44,893 nt of DNA, from NCBI RefSeq assembly GCF_029869215.1, contig NZ_JARWPM010000419.1, forward strand, positions 1 to 44,893, given 5' to 3'. A program made the translations under genes and the position numbers. How positions within the stretch are numbered: the first letter of the stretch is position 1; each line of letters starts with the position of its first letter. The notes beneath the pieces are model-generated. The model had not been told where the DNA came from. It did no database searches and saw nothing but the letters and a program-made list of their open reading frames with translations. Below are positions 16,482 to 23,589 of this stretch, one piece after another. Origin of the DNA: Nocardia carnea. GTDB lineage: Bacteria; Actinomycetota; Actinomycetes; Mycobacteriales; Mycobacteriaceae.

Positions 16482-17087
16482 GTGATCGCTCATCGAGTAG
16501 TTCGCCGCACACTCGCCTTCGTTTCCGCCCTCGCCGCCTTCGGTGCATTGACCGCCGGTGCCGCCGGGGCGCAGCCCACCGGTCCGGCGCCCGTACCCGG
16601 CCTCGACCTGAACCGCTACCTCGGCACCTGGAACCAGCTCGCGGCCGTTCCCCAGCCGTTCAATCTGGACTGCGCCCGCGACACCCGGGCCGAGTACACC
16701 CTCGGCCCACGGGGCGATATCGGCGTGTACAACCGGTGCACGACCTGGTCCGGCGGCCGTAACGAGATCCGCGGTACCGCGAAGGTCAACGATCCGGTCA
16801 CCCGCGCGCAACTGCATGTGAGCTTCCCGGGTGTCCCGGGTCAGGACGCGGTGGACGGCCCGACCAACTACATCGTCACCGCCCTCGCCCCCGACTACTC
16901 GTGGGCGCTGGTGACCGATCCGAGCCGGCTCTCCGGTTTCGTGCTCGCCCGCGCGGCGGCCTTGGACCCGGCCACCTGGCAGCAGGTCCGCACCGCCATC
17001 GAAGCGGCCGGGCAGAGTCCGTGCATGTATCTCACCTCGCCGACCACCGGCGGAATATCCGATATCGCTCCGCTGTGCCTGCGCTGA
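16482..17087 (+). CDS. Secreted lipocalin-family protein
   Basis: Exported beta-barrel protein of 201 residues. The signal peptide ends near AGAAGAQP (about residue 29). The lipocalin signature follows at once: LNRYLGTWNQLAAVPQPF, the Blc-type G-x-W-y-e motif region. The Blc pattern also includes YNRCTTWSGGRNEIRGTA, then YSWALVTDPSR. Cys residues in LDCARD and YNRC could pair. Lipocalins of this type bind lipids or hydrophobic ligands. Start: GTG at 16482, with GAGGAG six bases upstream. Divergent from the MerR/B12 regulator, which probably controls it. Its final 56 bases overlap the convergent PPOX gene. Confidence 0.9.
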   Translation: MIAHRVVRRTLAFVSALAAFGALTAGAAGAQPTGPAPVPGLDLNRYLGTWNQLAAVPQPFNLDCARDTRAEYTLGPRGDIGVYNRCTTWSGGRNEIRGTAKVNDPVTRAQLHVSFPGVPGQDAVDGPTNYIVTALAPDYSWALVTDPSRLSGFVLARAAALDPATWQQVRTAIEAAGQSPCMYLTSPTTGGISDIAPLCLR

Positions 17088-17499
17088 GCTGACGCCGCAG
17101 CGCCGGCAGACCGTCCGGAATGTCGATTTCCAGTCCGACCGCGCGCCCCCCGCTGCGGCGGAAACTGCCCAGCAGGGTGGTGAGTACGAAGATCCGGAAC
17201 TTGGTGCCGTACTTGGCGGTCAGTGCCCGCTCGGCCCGGCGGATCTCGCCGGGCGGCAGCACGCGGGCGGTGCCGGATCGCCAGGGGCCGGTCGGCGTGC
17301 CGTCGAAGGTGCAGCGGGCCACCTCGACCCGCGGATTCGCCTGGATACGCCGGACCTTCCACGACCGTCCCGGGGTGTAGCCGTACCAGCGGTCCCCGGC
17401 GGGGGCCAGCCAGATCGGGGTACCCACCGGGGTGCCGTCGGCGCGGTGGGTACGCAGGGCGAAGAACTGGTCACCGTCGGGGTCGTCCGTGAACGCCAT
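17032..17499 (-). CDS. PPOX-class F420-dependent oxidoreductase family protein
   Basis: 155 residues, split-barrel flavin/deazaflavin fold. The family pattern is clear: FFALRTHRADGTPVGTPIWL, then GYTPGRSWKVRRIQANPRVEV, with TGPWRSGTARVL in the second half. The C-terminus after residue 95 is basic and ends RRWSAR. I chose the ATG at 17499, the usual family start (MAFTD); a GTG at 17550 would add 17 unlikely residues. CACACT is six bases upstream. It overlaps the lipocalin gene tail to tail by 56 bases, so the two mRNAs are complementary at their ends. It is divergent from a Ddn-type gene. Confidence 0.87.
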   Translation of the reverse strand: MAFTDDPDGDQFFALRTHRADGTPVGTPIWLAPAGDRWYGYTPGRSWKVRRIQANPRVEVARCTFDGTPTGPWRSGTARVLPPGEIRRAERALTAKYGTKFRIFVLTTLLGSFRRSGGRAVGLEIDIPDGLPALRRQLSAGTAERYRIFRRWSAR

Positions 17500-17599
17500 A
17501 TCCCCAGTGTGGCAATCGAGAACAACGACATCCGCGGGATACACCGCCACGCGACCGGAGCAACCGGCTCAGGGGGCCGGATCCCGGCATAATCCGGGT

Positions 17600-18025
17600 A
17601 TGGCAGAGGACTGGAACCAGCAGATCATCAGGGAATTCCGGGCGAACGAGGGCCGGGTCGGCGGGCCCTTCGAGGGCGCCCCGATGCTGCTCCTACACCA
17701 TCGGGGCCGGAAATCGGGGCGCGAATTCGTGGCGCCGACGATGTATCTGGCGGATGAGCGGGATCCCGGCGATCTGATCTACGTGTTCGCCAGTAAGGCC
17801 GGCGCGCCCACGAATCCCGAGTGGTACCACAACCTCACCACCGCCGGACAGGCCACCGTGGAACGCGGTACCGAGACCTATCCGGTCACCGTCACCGAGG
17901 TCACGGGTGCCGACCGGGACCGCATCTACGCCGAGCAGGCCCGGCGCTATCCGGGTTTCGCCGAATACGAGGAGAAGGCCCGCGGGATCCGCACCATCCC
18001 GGTACTGGCCCTCCGTCGCGTGTAG
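17600..18025 (+). CDS. Deazaflavin (F420)-dependent nitroreductase, Ddn family
   Basis: 141 residues, full length for the Ddn-type family of F420H2-dependent reductases; Ddn itself activates nitroimidazoles and reduces quinones. Family signatures are NQQIIREFRANEGRVGGPFEG, LLLHHRGRKSGREFVAPTMY, ASKAGAPTNPEWYHNL and YAEQARRYPGFAEYEEK. CATAAT is six bases before the ATG and there is no Shine-Dalgarno, so it is probably leaderless. Convergent with the hydroxylase-type gene, only three bases away. Physiological substrate unknown. Confidence 0.93.
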   Translation: MAEDWNQQIIREFRANEGRVGGPFEGAPMLLLHHRGRKSGREFVAPTMYLADERDPGDLIYVFASKAGAPTNPEWYHNLTTAGQATVERGTETYPVTVTEVTGADRDRIYAEQARRYPGFAEYEEKARGIRTIPVLALRRV

Positions 18026-18028
18026 TGC

Positions 18029-18772
18029 CTATGCCGGACGCGGCTGGTGCAGCGCTTTCGCGGTCGGGGAATTCGGGATCCGCGCGGGATCGGGATAGGT
18101 GCCCAGGAGCCGGTCGGCGGTGCCGGCGGTGGTGACCGCGAACCAGTAGTGCTCGTTCATGAAATGGTGCAGCCGATGGTTGCGCCGCACGGTGCGCAGC
18201 ACCGCCCCGCGCGGCTGGTAGTCGGTATGCACCAGGAAGTGGGTCCATTCGTACAGCAGGCCGAGCGCGCCGACGGTGGTCAGGAAGGTCAGCCCGAGTT
18301 CCGGCCGGCCGAACGCGACGAACCCGATCACCAGGAGCGCGGGCAGTAGCCAGAGGAATGTCTGCCAGGGGATGAACACCAGCTCGGGGAGCCGCGGATC
18401 GGCATGGTGGGCCCGGTGTTTGCGGGCCAGCAGCGAGTCGAGACGCCACCGGCCGATCGTGCGGGGCCGCCAGTGCAGAACGCCGACGTGGATGATCCAC
18501 TCGACGAACGGGAACGCGGCCACCGCCACGACCGGGATCAGGGCATCGGTGAGCTGCCAGTCGCCCGCAATGATCCGCGCGGTCGCGGAACACACCAGCA
18601 GGCTCAGGATTATCCACGGCGACGGGGCCCGGACGAAATCCCGCAGCACCGCGGTGAGGGTGAGCCCGCGCCGGGCGGTATGCGCTTCGTCGGCGGCCAA
18701 CCGGCGCCGGGCCAGGCTGTCGCGCGCGGAATTACGGGCGCGCCGGGCGCGTAGCGATTCGGTGAGGTTCAT
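18029..18772 (-). CDS. Fatty acid hydroxylase / sterol desaturase family membrane protein
   Basis: Integral membrane di-iron oxygenase of 247 residues. Four hydrophobic segments are visible (about 52-68, 75-95, 134-155, 160-176). The histidine cluster is typical: His95 and His100, KHRAHH 118-123, His178/His182, and NHRLHH 198-203 with His208. Members hydroxylate or desaturate sterols, fatty acids or carotenoids. The start ATG overlaps the stop of the FadR-type regulator (ATGA), so it is the regulator's operon partner. This suggests control by a lipid-derived signal. Substrate unknown. Confidence 0.87.
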   Translation of the reverse strand: MNLTESLRARRARNSARDSLARRRLAADEAHTARRGLTLTAVLRDFVRAPSPWIILSLLVCSATARIIAGDWQLTDALIPVVAVAAFPFVEWIIHVGVLHWRPRTIGRWRLDSLLARKHRAHHADPRLPELVFIPWQTFLWLLPALLVIGFVAFGRPELGLTFLTTVGALGLLYEWTHFLVHTDYQPRGAVLRTVRRNHRLHHFMNEHYWFAVTTAGTADRLLGTYPDPARIPNSPTAKALHQPRPA

Positions 18773-19494
18773 GACGGGTTCCGTTCCAAACGGTGCAGCA
18801 GCGTATCGAATTCGGCGGTGGCCGCCGAAAGCAGTTCTCCGGCGCGTACGGCGGCGGTCTCGCCGTCCCCCGCGGTGACGGCCTCGGCGAGCGCGCGATA
18901 ACGCTCGGGCCGGCCCACCTCGGCGTCCATCACTCCGGCGAGCGCGGCCATCGTTGGTTCGTAGATACCGCGCAATTGGTTGAACAGCAGCCGGAAGACG
19001 ATCGAATCGGCCGCGTCCACGAGATGGTCCCAGAACAGGAGCGCCGCACGTTGCCGCGCCGGGGAATCCGGCGCCGCGACGAGTTCCCGCACCGCCTCGG
19101 CGAGGGCCCGGCCGAGTTCGGTGCCGCCGCGCCGGGCCGCCAGCACTGCGACCTCCCGGCCCAGCGAAGCCCGGGTCTCCAGGATGCTGCGGACCACCGC
19201 GTGGTCGAGCGCGCCGCCGCGGAAGATCAGTTTCGGCAGCAGTTCCAGGCCGCCGTGGCGGCGTGGATCCCGCACGGTGGTGCTACCGCCCTGCCGGATA
19301 TCGACGAGGCCGGCGCGGGCCAGCCGCTGAACGGCCTCCCGCACGGTCGGACGGGAGACGCCGAGTGCCTCGGCGAGTTGCCGTTCGGCGGGTAGTGCGG
19401 AGCCGGGCGTCAGTTCCCCGGTGAGAACATCGTCGACCAATTGATCGAAGATCTCGTCGGGCACCGAGCGCCGGGCGATCCGTTGCAGAGCCAT
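18769..19494 (-). CDS. GntR-family transcriptional regulator, FadR subfamily
   Basis: 241 residues. The GntR winged helix covers about 10-75 (LTPGSALPAERQLAEALGVSRPTVREAVQRL), and an FCD all-helical effector domain about 95-235. TAGTGT lies six bases before the ATG at 19494, consistent with a leaderless transcript. A matching operator-like palindrome is 37-47 bases upstream. The gene is co-translated with the downstream hydroxylase-family gene. FCD regulators usually sense small carboxylic acids or acyl-CoA. The ADH gene on the same strand ends 49 bases upstream. Confidence 0.92.
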   Translation of the reverse strand: MALQRIARRSVPDEIFDQLVDDVLTGELTPGSALPAERQLAEALGVSRPTVREAVQRLARAGLVDIRQGGSTTVRDPRRHGGLELLPKLIFRGGALDHAVVRSILETRASLGREVAVLAARRGGTELGRALAEAVRELVAAPDSPARQRAALLFWDHLVDAADSIVFRLLFNQLRGIYEPTMAALAGVMDAEVGRPERYRALAEAVTAGDGETAAVRAGELLSAATAEFDTLLHRLERNPS

Positions 19495-19514
19495 ACGGCG
19501 ACACTAGGCGCCGA

Positions 19515-19541
19515 TTGGTAAGAGGTCAAGTGGTAAGACCA
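19515..19541. promoter_or_regulatory. FadR/GntR-type operator
   Basis: TGGTAAGACCA at 19531-19541 is a near-perfect dyad of the FCD-GntR type (TGGT-N3-ACCA). A second, partial copy (TTGGTAAGAGG) begins at 19515, so TGGTAAGA occurs twice about 15 bases apart. It overlaps the expected -35 region of the regulator gene, which suggests autorepression. Confidence 0.65.
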
Positions 19542-19543
19542 GT

Positions 19544-20671
19544 TCAGCGATCCGCGTCGGTGTAGCGGATGACGCCGCGGATATTGCGACCGGCGAGCAT
19601 GTCCTGATAACCCTCGTTGATCTCCTCCAGCCGGTACCGGCGGGTGACCATATCGTCCAGATTCAGCTTGCCCACCTGGTACATCGACAGCAGGTGCGGG
19701 ATGTCGTAGTGCGGGTTCCCGCCGCCGAAGATGGTGCCCTGCAGGTTCTTCTGCAGCAGTGACAGCATGGCCAGGTTCAGTGTGGTCTGGTTCTCGGTGA
19801 GGCTGCCCATGGCGGTGAGTACGCAGGTGCCGGCCTTGGCGGTGATCCCCATCCAGCTGTCGACATCCTCGCCGTGTACTTCGCCCACGGTGACGATCAC
19901 CTTCTTGGCCATACCGCCCCAGGTGACCTCCGCGCAGCCGGCGGTGGCTTCCTCGATGGTCGCGTAGGCGTGGGTCGCGCCGAACTTCAGCGCCTGTTCG
20001 CGTTTCCACGGCACCGGGTCGACAGCGAAGATGTACCGCGCGCCGGCGTGGACGGCGCCCTGCAAGGCCGACATGCCGACCCCGCCGAGGCCGATGATCG
20101 CGACATCCTCACCGGGCCGGATATCGGCCGTGCGGACCGCCGAGCCGTACCCGGTGGTGACCCCGCATCCCACCAGGCAGGCCACCTCGAACGGAATGGA
20201 CGGATCGATCTTCACCACCGAGCTCTCGTGCACCACCATGTACGGCGAGAAGGTGCCCAGCAGTGCCATCGGGTAGACATCCTGGCCGCGGGCCTGGATC
20301 CGGAACGACCCGTCGGTCACCGAGGTGCCCGCGAGCAGTAGCGCGCCCAGATCGCAGAGGTTGCGCAACCCGGCCTGACAGGACGGGCATTTCCCGCACG
20401 ACGGGATGAACGACAGCACCACATGATCGCCGACGGCGAGGTCTTCGACCGCCTCGCCGACTTCGATGATCTTGCCCGCGCCTTCGTGACCACCGAGTAC
20501 GGGGAAGCCCATCATCGGGATGCCGCCGGTGACCAGATGGTGGTCGGAATGGCACATACCCGCCGCTTCCAGCGCGACCTTCACCTCGTGTTTGCGCGGA
20601 TCGCCGATTTCGATCTCCTCGATCTGCCACGGCTGGTTGAATTCCCAGATGAGAGCGCCTTTGGTCTTCAT
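19544..20671 (-). CDS. NDMA-dependent-type zinc alcohol dehydrogenase
   Basis: Medium-chain zinc alcohol dehydrogenase of 375 residues, closest by its motifs to the mycobacterial NDMA-dependent (mycofactocin-linked) class. Catalytic zinc ligands are Cys40, His62 and Cys169; structural zinc Cys92, Cys95, Cys98 and Cys106; nucleotide-binding GLGGVG 194-199. It oxidises alcohols to aldehydes, with tightly bound NAD in the known members. No mycofactocin gene is in the window. Start: ATG at 20671 (MKTKGALIWE, the family start). Divergent from the MpaB-type oxygenase; the intergenic region probably holds both promoters. Confidence 0.9.
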   Translation of the reverse strand: MKTKGALIWEFNQPWQIEEIEIGDPRKHEVKVALEAAGMCHSDHHLVTGGIPMMGFPVLGGHEGAGKIIEVGEAVEDLAVGDHVVLSFIPSCGKCPSCQAGLRNLCDLGALLLAGTSVTDGSFRIQARGQDVYPMALLGTFSPYMVVHESSVVKIDPSIPFEVACLVGCGVTTGYGSAVRTADIRPGEDVAIIGLGGVGMSALQGAVHAGARYIFAVDPVPWKREQALKFGATHAYATIEEATAGCAEVTWGGMAKKVIVTVGEVHGEDVDSWMGITAKAGTCVLTAMGSLTENQTTLNLAMLSLLQKNLQGTIFGGGNPHYDIPHLLSMYQVGKLNLDDMVTRRYRLEEINEGYQDMLAGRNIRGVIRYTDADR

Positions 20672-20906
20672 CGTGTACTCGCTTTCGTCAGCGCGCTCCG
20701 GGCCCGCCACGATGCCGGGCAGTGGCCTCGATCTCGCATGAACATCTGTATGGACATCAGTCCGGACAACGATACGGCAGTGTAGTCGCCGCCGGTTCGC
20801 ATTTCATCGCCCGCGGTGTACTTCCGCACCCGCCGTGCCGAAATGATGAGAGGATGAACTACCATCCGTTTCAACGCTTCACTCTGTGTGCAAAGGAGAT
20901 CGGATC

Positions 20907-21758
20907 ATGGGTGCTCCGGAAACCGCCGTGCCGTCCGCCCCGGTAGGCGCACCGATCGGACCCGGTTCGCTGACCTGGAAATACGCGGGCGACCTCCGCA
21001 ATATGCTGTTCCTCGGCCGTACCGGCATCCTGCAGAACATGCACCCGGCGGTCGGCGCCGCGCTGCAGGATCATTCGAACTTCTTCGACGACCCCTGGGA
21101 CCGGTTGATCCGCTCCCTCCCGCAGATCCAGGGCATGATCTACGACGCCGACAACGAGGCACAGGCCGGCCGCGTCCGCGACTACCACCGCCCGCTGAAG
21201 GGCACCGATTCCCGGGGCGAGCGATACCACGCGCTCAACCCGGACGTGTACTGGTGGACCCACGCCACCTTCGTCGAACTCACCCTCGCGCTCAACGAGC
21301 ATTTCGGTACCCCGCTCACCACGGCGGAGAAAGACCAGTTGATCGCCGAAGGGGTCACCTGGTGGCGGATGTACGGACTGTCCGACAGGGTGCTCGTGTC
21401 GAATTACGCGGAGTTCGAAGAATATTGGAATCGCACGATCGACGAGGTGCTGGAAGCCAACGCGACCACCGATTTCGCATTACGCCTCGGCGGGCACCGC
21501 ATCCCGGCCATGCCCGGAATCCCGGAACCGGTCTGGTCGGTGATCTGGCGGCCGGTCATGGCGTTCAATGTCTGGCTGGCCAACGCGCTCATGCCCGAAC
21601 GGGCACGCGAGATCCTCGGCCTGCGCTGGAGCCCGCTCGATCGGAAACTCTTCGGCCTTTTCGCGACGACCGTACGCACCGTCTGGCCGTTACTGCCGGA
21701 GCGACTGCGCTACGCGCCGCGTGCGTACGCGGGTATCAAGCGGGTTCGCGCGGTCTGA
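20907..21758 (+). CDS. Oxygenase MpaB family protein (DUF2236)
   Basis: 283 residues of the MpaB/latex-clearing-protein family, haem- or metal-dependent oxygenases. Family features are the N-terminal IGPGSLTWKYAGDLRNMLF, a helical core with HNPDVYWWTHATF-like sequence (NPDVYWWTHATF) and WWRMYGLSD, and a basic C-terminal tail. Start: ATG at 20907, with AAGGAG at optimal distance; an upstream ATG/GTG lacks one. Divergent from the alcohol dehydrogenase and in the same neighbourhood as a hydroxylase-type enzyme. This suggests lipid or terpenoid oxidation, but the substrate is unknown. Confidence 0.85.
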   Translation: MGAPETAVPSAPVGAPIGPGSLTWKYAGDLRNMLFLGRTGILQNMHPAVGAALQDHSNFFDDPWDRLIRSLPQIQGMIYDADNEAQAGRVRDYHRPLKGTDSRGERYHALNPDVYWWTHATFVELTLALNEHFGTPLTTAEKDQLIAEGVTWWRMYGLSDRVLVSNYAEFEEYWNRTIDEVLEANATTDFALRLGGHRIPAMPGIPEPVWSVIWRPVMAFNVWLANALMPERAREILGLRWSPLDRKLFGLFATTVRTVWPLLPERLRYAPRAYAGIKRVRAV

Positions 21759-21778
21759 GCGCTGCCGCGTTCCCGGGA

Positions 21779-22960
21779 TCATCCGCCGTGCGAGGTGACT
21801 CGATAACCCTCCGGCGTGGCGGTGACCTCGGTGATCTGCCCGGCCGGCCGACCGCAGCGCCGGTCGCAGCCGGACCAGTGCTGGCGTCCGGAGGTCGAGA
21901 CCGTGTCCGCGGGTACTGCGTTCGCTTCCGTGGTACCGGCCGCGGTCGTGCGGCCGGATTCGACCGCCGCCGACGCGTCGGCGCGGATATCGGTCAGGGA
22001 TTTCGCGCAGCCCGGCTGCCCGGCGCAGGCGGTGATCCGCAACCACGGTGAGGTGGCGTCGAAGATCAAGCCCATCGGCGCCAGCACCCGGACCACCTGC
22101 TCGGCAGCTCCTTCGCCGAGATCGGTGATCACCAGGCTGCGCCAGGGGGTGAGCAGAACCGGGCGTTCGATCGCGGCCAGGAACTCGGCGGTCCGCGCGG
22201 GCAGTGACCCCAGGCGGATGCCGGCGCCCAGCGCCACCAGTCCGTCGTCCTGGTCGAGCCAGCCGATCGGTGGTTCGGCCGCCTCGGCGAATTCCCTGCG
22301 TTCGGGGCCGGGGGTGTGGCCGAGCAGTGCGATCAGGCGTCCGGCGCCGTCGCCGAGTTCGTGCAAGCGCCACTGGCCGGTCCCGAGTTCCAGGAAACCG
22401 TGTGCGGCGGCGAGCAGCGTATCCACGGTATCCGCGGTGGCTACCCGGACTCCTGTGTCCTGTCCGGCGAGGATCAGTGCGAACAGGTCGTTCCCGACGG
22501 CGTGGACCCCGATATCCGGGCGCAGACCACTCACATCGCCCCGGCCGTCGTCGATCGTGAACAGCACGCGACCCGGCAGATCGGCCAGGCGCGGCGAGCC
22601 GAGCAGGCGGGTGTCGAGCGCGGATACCAGCGGGCGGATATCGGGGTGCGGACCGATCCGGCCGGACAGGGGAGAGGCGATGATGTTGCGGACCCGTTCA
22701 TGGGTCCGGCTCGGCAGCAGTCCCGCCGCGCCCAGCAGGCCGGCGAGCGCCTCCGCATCGCGGAGCCGCCGCAATTGCACATTGCCGCGGGAGGTCAGTT
22801 CGATATTCCCGTCGCCCAGCCGGTGCGCCGCCTCGGCCAGTGCCTGCATCTGCTCCGGCGTCAGCTGCCCGCCGGGTACCCGGACCCGGGCCAGCGGTCC
22901 GTCGGCGGCCTGGTGCAGCCGGAGGACACCAGGACAGGAATCGGCAGTGGTGCGTGGCAT
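21779..22960 (-). CDS. cobG: Precorrin-3B synthase
   Basis: Oxygen-dependent monooxygenase that hydroxylates precorrin-3A at C20 and forms the ring-D lactone; its presence marks the aerobic B12 pathway. 393 residues, nitrite/sulfite-reductase-like. Two ferredoxin-like half-domains are visible (IELTSRGNVQLRRL near 53-67 and its second copy). The 4Fe-4S cysteines are Cys312 and Cys318 (CAGQPGC) plus Cys365 and Cys369 (CDRRC). The start is the ATG at 22960 (MPRTTADSCPGVLRLHQAADG). The gene is opposite in strand to cobN and 12 kb from cobHIJ, although these are often adjacent in related genomes. Confidence 0.94.
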   Translation of the reverse strand: MPRTTADSCPGVLRLHQAADGPLARVRVPGGQLTPEQMQALAEAAHRLGDGNIELTSRGNVQLRRLRDAEALAGLLGAAGLLPSRTHERVRNIIASPLSGRIGPHPDIRPLVSALDTRLLGSPRLADLPGRVLFTIDDGRGDVSGLRPDIGVHAVGNDLFALILAGQDTGVRVATADTVDTLLAAAHGFLELGTGQWRLHELGDGAGRLIALLGHTPGPERREFAEAAEPPIGWLDQDDGLVALGAGIRLGSLPARTAEFLAAIERPVLLTPWRSLVITDLGEGAAEQVVRVLAPMGLIFDATSPWLRITACAGQPGCAKSLTDIRADASAAVESGRTTAAGTTEANAVPADTVSTSGRQHWSGCDRRCGRPAGQITEVTATPEGYRVTSHGG

Positions 22961-23087
22961 GACCCGACCAGGATACGAGCTGTGTCGCGCCGCTCGCGAC
23001 GGGCACGGGTGCCCCGCGGCGTGGGGCGGCCGGGCAGGCATGCGAAGACCGTTGCGCTGTGCTGTGATTGTGGGCGGGAGGGCGAAT

Positions 23088-23420
23088 ATGCGAATGAATC
23101 CGTCGAATACCCGTCAGCCGATGCTTCCGGTTGTATTCCGGGCTGTTGCCGGTGCGGTGGGGGTTGCCGCCGGACTGCTCTGGCTCTGCTGTTTGTGGAT
23201 CGCGCTTCCCTTCTATCTCAGCAGCGACCCCGCGACCGACCCTCACGGCTATGGGCTGATGTTCGGCACCGTGTTCTCCCTGCCCACCGGGCTGGCCGCC
23301 GCCCTGGCCGTACCCTTCGCCGTTCCTGCACGTCATCGGCGGCGGGTCACCCGGATCCTGATTCCCGTCCTGGTGCTCGTCACCGCGGCCCTGTGGGTCG
23401 CGTTCGTCGCGGCGTCGTAG
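23088..23420 (+). CDS. Small membrane protein of unknown function
   Basis: 110 residues with three hydrophobic segments: about 15-42, 56-80 and 88-108. Between the first two is a short polar loop (YLSSDPATDPHGYG). The start ATG at 23088 has GGGAGGG about five bases upstream. No family recognised. It ends about 25 bases before the cobalamin riboswitch on the same strand, so it could be the proximal gene of the cobN transcript or simply a neighbour. A longer plus-strand frame extending back across cobG is an antisense shadow and was cut here. Confidence 0.7.
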   Translation: MRMNPSNTRQPMLPVVFRAVAGAVGVAAGLLWLCCLWIALPFYLSSDPATDPHGYGLMFGTVFSLPTGLAAALAVPFAVPARHRRRVTRILIPVLVLVTAALWVAFVAAS

Positions 23421-23443
23421 CCACCACCGCCGCGCGGGCCGGA

Positions 23444-23560
23444 CAGGGTGTCGCGGTAGCATCCGAACGCTCGACGGGTGACGAGGAAACCGGTGGAACT
23501 CCGGTGCGGTCGCGCCACTGACACAGCCAGACCCTCTCCGGCGAGCACACCGAACCCCGA
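23444..23560 (+). promoter_or_regulatory. Cobalamin riboswitch
   Basis: Adenosyl/aquo-cobalamin aptamer. The conserved core is readable: GGTAGCAT near 23455, GAGGAAACCGGTGGAACTCC from 23483, GCGGTCGCGCCACTG ending at 23520 (B12 box), and GCCAGACCCT at 23526-23535. It sits just upstream of the cobN Shine-Dalgarno (AGGAAGG, 23576-23582), so ligand binding most likely blocks translation or transcription of cobN. GGGTGACG at 23476-23483 is complementary to CGTCACCC at 23567-23574 and in part to GTCACCC at 23582-23588. End points are approximate. Confidence 0.93.
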
Positions 23561-23589
23561 CGGGCGCGTCACCCCAGGAAGGTCACCCT

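Noticed and set aside
21816..23420. 534-codon plus-strand open frame across cobG
   Set aside because: Its first 420 codons are Arg/Ser/Pro-rich antisense to cobG; only the last 110 codons, with their own ATG and ribosome-binding site, look real.
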